Positions 56,011 to 60,565 of a stretch of 60,565 bases of DNA are shown one piece after another. The notes under the pieces were generated by a model. It was not told the DNA's origin. It did not search any database and saw only the letters and a program-made list of their open reading frames with translations. The stretch's first letter is position 1; every line of letters starts with the position of its first letter. Source of the stretch: Clostridia bacterium (GTDB taxonomy: Bacteria; Bacillota; Clostridia; Oscillospirales; CAG-272); assembly GCA_017411605.1 (NCBI GenBank), contig JAFQPR010000080.1, positions 1-60,565 of the forward strand, read 5' to 3'. Made by a program: the position numbers and the translations under genes.

Positions 56011-56105
56011 AGTTAGATTAGGATTGAGTTAGATTTGTGTAAAGTTAGATTACGATAGGGTTAGATAAAACAGAGTCAGATTGTGGTAAAGCAAGATAGA
56101 CTTTT
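56011..56105. repeat. Degenerate 16-nt tandem repeat (iteron-like)
   Basis: Six units begin AGTTAGATT, AGTTAGATT, AGTTAGATT, GGTTAGATA, AGTCAGATT and AGCAAGATA at 56011, 56027, 56043, 56059, 56074 and 56090, i.e. a 16-nt period (one of 15). They lie just before a weak promoter TTGTGG-N18-TATACT (56081-56110) of the FAD gene and could bind a regulator side by side. Confidence 0.7.
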
Positions 56106-56139
56106 ATACTGTTAAAAAATCCGAAAGGACAAAAATTTA

Positions 56140-58026
56140 ATGAAAACATATTCCTTTGACGCTCTTGTTATCGGCTCGGGCTGCGCGGGATACAACTGCG
56201 CGGACTGGCTTTACGACTTGGGTATGACAAATATTGCCCTTATGACCGAGGGTAAGCTTGCCGGTACGTCAAGAAATACGGGCAGCGACAAGCAGACGTA
56301 TTACAAGCTCTCGCTTGCGGGCGATGACGGCGACAGCATTCTCGGTATGGCACAAACGCTCTTCTCGGGCGGAGCTATGGACGGCGACGTTGCGCTCGCC
56401 GAGGCGGCAAACTCCGCAAAATCCTTTATGAAGCTCGTGAATCTCGGTATGAGATTCCCCACCAACGAGTACGGTGAGTACGTCGGCTACAAGACCGACC
56501 ACGACCCCTACTGCCGCGCTACCTCAATAGGTCCTTATACCTCGAAGAAAATGACCGAGGTGCTAGAGGCGGCGGTTGAGCGTAAGGGTATCACCATTCT
56601 CGATAACGCTCAAGCTATTAAGATACTCACCGAGGGTGGACGCGCCGTAGGCGTGCTTGCGCTCGATACCTCGAGCACGTCCGATGTCGAGTATATCGCG
56701 GTTTCCGCGCCCAACGTGGTTATCGCGACGGGCGGTCCTGCAGCGGTTTATAAGGATAACGTTTACCCAAACTCCCATACCGGTAACTCCTCTCTCGCTC
56801 TCGAGGCGGGCGCGACCTTCGGTAACCTCTCCGAGTGGCAGTACGGACTCGCTTCCACAGACTTCAGATGGAACGTTTCGGGCACTTATCAGCAGGTGCT
56901 CCCCCGCTATATATCTGTCGATGCCGAGGGCGTTGAGCGCGAGTTCCTTCTCGACTACTTCGATACCCCCGAGGAGGCGCTGAAGAACGTATTCCTTAAG
57001 GGATACGAGTGGCCCTTCGACGTCAGAAAGATACACGGGTCCTCGTATATCGACCTCATTATCTATCACGAGAATGTGGTGCTCGGGCGCGACGTGTTTA
57101 TGGATTTCAGACGCGAGCCTACGGGACTTGAGGGCGGCTTCGATAAGCTCGACGAGGTTTCGTATAATTACCTCAAGAACTCCGACGCGCTTGTCGCTCT
57201 GCCTATTGAAAGACTCCGCAAGATGAATCCCGGCGCTATCTCGCTTTACAGCGATCACGGCATTGATATAACTAAGGACCCTCTGCGCGTAGCGGTTTGC
57301 GCTCAGCATAACAACGGCGGTATCCGTATCGACTCCGATTGGCAGACCAGTGTTCAGGGACTCTACGCCGCAGGCGAAGCCGCAGGCAGCCTCGGTATCT
57401 TCCGCCCCGGCGGAACTGCGCTCAACTCCTGCCAGGTAGGCAGCCTTCGTGCCGCCGAGCATATCGTTTGGAAGAGCGAAAATCTCCCCTCGGAGAACTT
57501 CGAGAAGATAGCAGCGGCGGCAGTAGCCGAAGCCGACAAGCTTATAGCTGAAACGCGCGGTGAAAAATCCACCGTAGTGGCTATGCGTGATAAGTACAGC
57601 GCAAGAATGAGTCAGCACTTCGCATTCCTCAGAGATATCCCCTCCATGGAAGCCGCTAAGGCTGATATCGCAAAGGATGCGGAAAGCTTCGCCCTCGATA
57701 ATAAATGGAAGAACGTTTACGATATTCCCCACCTCTTTAAAAACCTCGATATCCTCAGAATGGAAGAGGCTATCGCAGAGGTTATCAGCTATACCGCAAA
57801 GACCTTCGGCTCGCGCGGTTCGGGCTTCGTTCTCTCGGGCGGTAACTTTATGGACAGATGCCCCGTAGCAGAGGATGCCTCGGGCAGAGAGAAGATCGTT
57901 ACCGTAAGAAAGAGCTGCGGAAAGCTCGAGCTAGAGCTCGTCCCCGTAAGACCTATTCCCCGCGAGCGCGACCTTTGGTTTGAGAAGGTTTGGGGTAAAT
58001 ACAGAGCTGTTACCGAGAAAAAGTAA
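56140..58026 (+). CDS. FAD-dependent oxidoreductase, fumarate reductase-like flavoprotein
   Basis: A 628-residue flavoprotein of the succinate dehydrogenase/fumarate reductase/aspartate oxidase group. FAD loop VIGSGCAGYNCADWL (10-24), a TSRNTGSDKQTYYK segment near 44, IATGGPAAVYKD near 200, GIRIDSDWQTSVQGLYAAGEAAG near 395 with the FAD-ribose-binding GE, and a helical C-terminal third. The usual Ser-Gly-Gly-x-Thr or HisRNTG motifs are only partly kept, so the substrate is not fumarate with certainty. RBS GAAAGGAC. With the OYE-like, SDR and two Gfo/Idh/MocA genes it probably oxidises a polyol- or glycoside-type compound. Confidence 0.8.
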   Translation: MKTYSFDALVIGSGCAGYNCADWLYDLGMTNIALMTEGKLAGTSRNTGSDKQTYYKLSLAGDDGDSILGMAQTLFSGGAMDGDVALAEAANSAKSFMKLVNLGMRFPTNEYGEYVGYKTDHDPYCRATSIGPYTSKKMTEVLEAAVERKGITILDNAQAIKILTEGGRAVGVLALDTSSTSDVEYIAVSAPNVVIATGGPAAVYKDNVYPNSHTGNSSLALEAGATFGNLSEWQYGLASTDFRWNVSGTYQQVLPRYISVDAEGVEREFLLDYFDTPEEALKNVFLKGYEWPFDVRKIHGSSYIDLIIYHENVVLGRDVFMDFRREPTGLEGGFDKLDEVSYNYLKNSDALVALPIERLRKMNPGAISLYSDHGIDITKDPLRVAVCAQHNNGGIRIDSDWQTSVQGLYAAGEAAGSLGIFRPGGTALNSCQVGSLRAAEHIVWKSENLPSENFEKIAAAAVAEADKLIAETRGEKSTVVAMRDKYSARMSQHFAFLRDIPSMEAAKADIAKDAESFALDNKWKNVYDIPHLFKNLDILRMEEAIAEVISYTAKTFGSRGSGFVLSGGNFMDRCPVAEDASGREKIVTVRKSCGKLELELVPVRPIPRERDLWFEKVWGKYRAVTEKK

Positions 58027-58124
58027 TCGTTTGGTAAATATCCAAAATAACCCTATAAATAATAACAATTATTTGCATATTGTGGCATTTTTGTATTTGC
58101 TGCCACTATAAAAGGAGCAAGATT

Positions 58125-59288
58125 ATGAACGAGAATAAGAAAGTCAGAATTGTTTGTGTCGGTATCGGAGGATACGCACACGTTTATTGGAAAGCTCTTT
58201 TCGGCTCGTCCGAAAGCAACTTCGAGGTCGTAGGCGGAGTTGACCCCTACGCGGAAAACTCGCCCTGCTACGAGGATATCAAGGCGCGCAACATTCCAAT
58301 TTATACGGATATGGAAGCCTTCTATCGCGAGCACGAGGCAGACCTTGCAATAATTACCACGCCCATACACTTACATACGCGCCAGATGCTCTATGCGCTT
58401 GAGCACGGCTCAAACGTTCTCTGCGAGAAGCCACTCTCCGGCGTTTCCGCCGATGCGGAGCTTATTGAGCGCCGCGCGGCAGAGCTTGGCAAGTTCGTTA
58501 TGATAGGATATCAGTGGAGCTATGCGCCCGCAATGATCGCTCTTAAGAACGATATTATCGCAGGCAAGCTCGGCGCGCCTATCTCGCTTAAGACGAGAAT
58601 TCTCTGGCCGAGAAAGAAGGATTACTTCACACGTGGCTCGGGTTGGGCAGGAAAGCTCAAGGCAAAGGACGGTACAGTTATCAACGATAGCGTTGCCGCT
58701 AACGCCTGCGCTCACTATATCCACAATATGCTCTACGTTTGCGGAGAGCTCGGTCTTGCGGCAGAGCCGAAGAACGTAAAGGCTGACCTTCTTCGCGTTA
58801 ATAATATCGAGAACTTTGATAACGCTACTATCAGCTTCGAGCTTGAGGGCGGCGCAAAGTGCCTCTTCGTTGCGGCTCACTCTACCGACGTCAACCGCAA
58901 CCCCGTGTTCGATTATAAGTTCGAGCTTGCTACCGTTAAGTACGATGAAAACACCAAGGATATCATCGCATACTTCAATAACGGTGACGAGAAGCACTAC
59001 GGAAATCCCTTCTCCGGCGGCTCTGACGGCGGTAAATCCAAGATCGCTATCGCGGGCTGCCTCGATCCCGAGAACTTCAAGCCCGCTTGCACTCCTTATA
59101 CTGCCGCGGCGCACACAAGATGTATCGAAGCCGTTCAGACCTTCCCTATCCATCAGGTAAACCCCGAGTATGTTCGCGATAACGGCGAGCTTCTCTACGT
59201 TGAGGGACTTACCGACGCTATGATGAAATGCTACGAGGACGAGATAATGCTAAGCGACCTCGATATCTTTGAGAAGTGGGTGAAATAA
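58125..59288 (+). CDS. Gfo/Idh/MocA family oxidoreductase
   Basis: A 387-residue NAD(P)-dependent dehydrogenase: Rossmann start VRIVCVGIGGYAHVYWKAL, LAIITTPIHLHTRQM near 76, CEKPLSG with the catalytic Lys near 103, and the substrate domain with NDSVAANACAHYIHNML near 187-203 (His catalytic positions). Start 58125 has AAAGGAG. Two nucleotides before the next Gfo/Idh/MocA gene, so the pair is co-transcribed; such pairs are seen in inositol and glycoside oxidation routes (inferred). Confidence 0.88.
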   Translation: MNENKKVRIVCVGIGGYAHVYWKALFGSSESNFEVVGGVDPYAENSPCYEDIKARNIPIYTDMEAFYREHEADLAIITTPIHLHTRQMLYALEHGSNVLCEKPLSGVSADAELIERRAAELGKFVMIGYQWSYAPAMIALKNDIIAGKLGAPISLKTRILWPRKKDYFTRGSGWAGKLKAKDGTVINDSVAANACAHYIHNMLYVCGELGLAAEPKNVKADLLRVNNIENFDNATISFELEGGAKCLFVAAHSTDVNRNPVFDYKFELATVKYDENTKDIIAYFNNGDEKHYGNPFSGGSDGGKSKIAIAGCLDPENFKPACTPYTAAAHTRCIEAVQTFPIHQVNPEYVRDNGELLYVEGLTDAMMKCYEDEIMLSDLDIFEKWVK

Positions 59289-59289
59289 G

Positions 59290-60357
59290 ATGACTAAGGA
59301 AGAAATATTCTCTTATAATAAGCATATACCGACTCCCCCCGAGACGCCTTACCGTTTCGGCGTTACGGGCCTCAATCACGGACACATCTGGGGAATGTGC
59401 TCGGGACTTCTTAATGCGGGTGCGAAGATGACGCATATCTATGAGCCCGACGAAAAGCTCCTTGCGGATTTTCTTAAAAAGTATCCGAGCGTCACGGTTT
59501 GCGAGAGTCTTGATGAGCTTCTCGCAGTTCCCGAGCTTGAGCTTATAGCGACCGCCGCTATACCCGGTGACAGAGCCGGAATAGAAATTGCCGCTATGCG
59601 CGCGGGTAAGGACGTTTTTGCGGACAAAGCTCCCCTTATCACCCTCGAGCAGCTCGCAGAAGTAAAGGCTGTTTCCAAGGAAACGGGCAAAAGGCTCTTC
59701 GTTTGCTACAGCGAGTTCGTTATGAACGAGGCTGCTCTCTTCGCAAAGCAGGTCATCGAGAGAGGCATTATCGGCAAAGTGGCGCATATAGATATCTTCG
59801 CGCCCCACAGACTCAATGCTCCAAGCCGCCCCGAGTGGTTCTTCGACAGAGAGAGAACGAGCGGTATCCTCACGGATATCGGCTCGCATCAGTTCCAGCA
59901 GTTCCTCGAGTATGCGGGAACGAACTCGGCAAAGGTTACCTCGGCAAGAGTTGCCAACTACTTCAACAAGCAGTACCCGGGTCTTGACGATTTCGGTGAC
60001 GCTACGCTCACCGCGGATAACGGCATCACAGGTTACGTCCGTATCGACTGGATGTCCCCCTCGGGAATTCAGACCTGGGGCGACGGCAGAGTTATAATTC
60101 TCGGCGAAAAGGGCTATATCGAGCTTCGCAAGAACTGCAATATCGGCTCACCCGAGAAGGTTACTAACACCGTTTTCGTCTGCACTGACGACGGCGTATT
60201 CACCGAGTCCGTAACGGGCAAGGTGGGTATCCCCTTCTTTACGAATCTTATCAAGGACTCAAGATGCGGCACCGAGGACTCTATGTCCGTTGAGCAGGCG
60301 TATAACGCTATCGAGCTCGCTATCACCGCGCAGAACATCGGTCTTGCAAATAAATAA
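59290..60357 (+). CDS. Gfo/Idh/MocA family oxidoreductase
   Basis: A 355-residue relative of the preceding enzyme but with the atypical N-terminus VTGLNHGHIWGMCSGLL (the glycine-rich loop is changed to GLNHGHIWG) and DKAPLITL in place of the EKP motif (Lys kept near 116). The C-terminal domain has GILTDIGSHQFQQFLEYAG near 195-213, like the scyllo-inositol/glucose-fructose branch. The altered cofactor loop may mean a changed cofactor or a non-redox role. Last gene seen of the cluster. Confidence 0.85.
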   Translation: MTKEEIFSYNKHIPTPPETPYRFGVTGLNHGHIWGMCSGLLNAGAKMTHIYEPDEKLLADFLKKYPSVTVCESLDELLAVPELELIATAAIPGDRAGIEIAAMRAGKDVFADKAPLITLEQLAEVKAVSKETGKRLFVCYSEFVMNEAALFAKQVIERGIIGKVAHIDIFAPHRLNAPSRPEWFFDRERTSGILTDIGSHQFQQFLEYAGTNSAKVTSARVANYFNKQYPGLDDFGDATLTADNGITGYVRIDWMSPSGIQTWGDGRVIILGEKGYIELRKNCNIGSPEKVTNTVFVCTDDGVFTESVTGKVGIPFFTNLIKDSRCGTEDSMSVEQAYNAIELAITAQNIGLANK

Positions 60358-60404
60358 TATCTCTGCTGTAAAGGCTCATAAGAGCAAGGGGCTGGCGCAT
60401 TTAG

Positions 60405-60530
60405 GCGCAACCGAAAATGACAAACAACGACATAAAGAAGCTCTAAAATCAACAAATGAGCTAAGAATATGTGTTATAAGGTTGAAATTCTACGAATTTC
60501 TCCATCAAATTAAAGTCATTTTCTATTTGC
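60405..60530. repeat. Diverged single copy of the 55.4-kb repeat
   Basis: Outer stem GAAAATGAC (60413-60421) / GTCATTTTC (60515-60523); inner hairpin GAAATTC-TAC-GAATTTC (60484-60500). It matches the tandem repeats at 55448-55955 in order and flanks (GGTTGAAA, AGTCATTT, TCC.CC.TCG), with the stems changed compensatorily. No gene from 60358 to the window end. Confidence 0.75.
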
Positions 60531-60565
60531 GTTTCCCTCCCTCGACATAATTTTATACGCCTCAC

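Overview
The window looks like chromosomal DNA of an anaerobic, fermentative member of the Clostridia (Bacillota), probably an uncultured gut lineage. The evidence is the gene set: pyruvate:ferredoxin oxidoreductase, pyruvate formate-lyase with its activase, an RNase M5-like Toprim protein, long-form HPF, a YdbC/PC4 protein, a FeoA/FeoB/Cys-rich ferrous iron operon, Shine-Dalgarno sites of the AAGGAGG type and many TTGACA-N17-TATAAT promoters. No rRNA, phage structural gene or transposase was seen, and the species cannot be named from this sequence.

Layout. 1-4.1 kb: the 5' part of nifJ and a maf-nth-rnmV operon whose nth-rnmV gap is filled by two arrays of tandem mini-hairpins. 4.1-13.8 kb: a solute-binding-like lipoprotein with a structured leader, hpf, a fused ABC ATPase-permease, an ABC exporter with a DUF1854 partner, a candidate small RNA and ydbC. 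13.9-17.3 kb: pflBA behind a structured, terminator-containing leader. 17.4-23.5 kb: a DUF4143 ATPase, an XRE regulator and an AbrB-zinc ribbon protein sharing an operator-like motif, an AraC regulator divergent from a GH4 alpha-galactosidase, and small envelope proteins. 23.7-29 kb: a tRNA-Met followed by an AT-rich insert between two 288-bp direct repeats; it carries an AAA ATPase plus Toprim-like pair (probable phage defence), a candidate structured RNA and two small envelope proteins. 29-38 kb: VanZ, a secreted endonuclease/phosphatase-fold lipoprotein, an unassigned sugar-enzyme-like protein, a GDSL esterase, a sugar isomerase-like protein and a Gfo/Idh/MocA dehydrogenase. 38-43.7 kb: tRNA-Val, XRE/AbrB regulators and the feo operon with three identical-architecture metalloregulator operators. 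43.8-53.4 kb: two very large lipoproteins around a TetR gene, a SLOG/XRE pair, a second DUF4143 ATPase lying between a 110-bp duplication of an AraC gene end, and that AraC gene. 53.5-60.4 kb: an oxidoreductase cluster (OYE-like flavoprotein, SDR, FAD flavoprotein, two Gfo/Idh/MocA dehydrogenases) that looks like a catabolic unit for an unidentified oxidised sugar, cyclitol or glycoside.

The most unusual signal is not a gene. Intergenic DNA at seven or more places is built from tiny palindromes of 5-9 bp arms around 3-nt loops, strung together by constant linkers. Between units, and between copies of longer repeats, the arms change in a compensatory way so that pairing is kept. One array is 19 units at an exact 23-nt period, most with GCGAAGC at the core, a sequence known as an exceptionally stable DNA mini-hairpin. 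Three candidate structured RNAs with good promoters and terminators (about 13130-13292, 13965-14151, 26824-26969) are the next most interesting objects.
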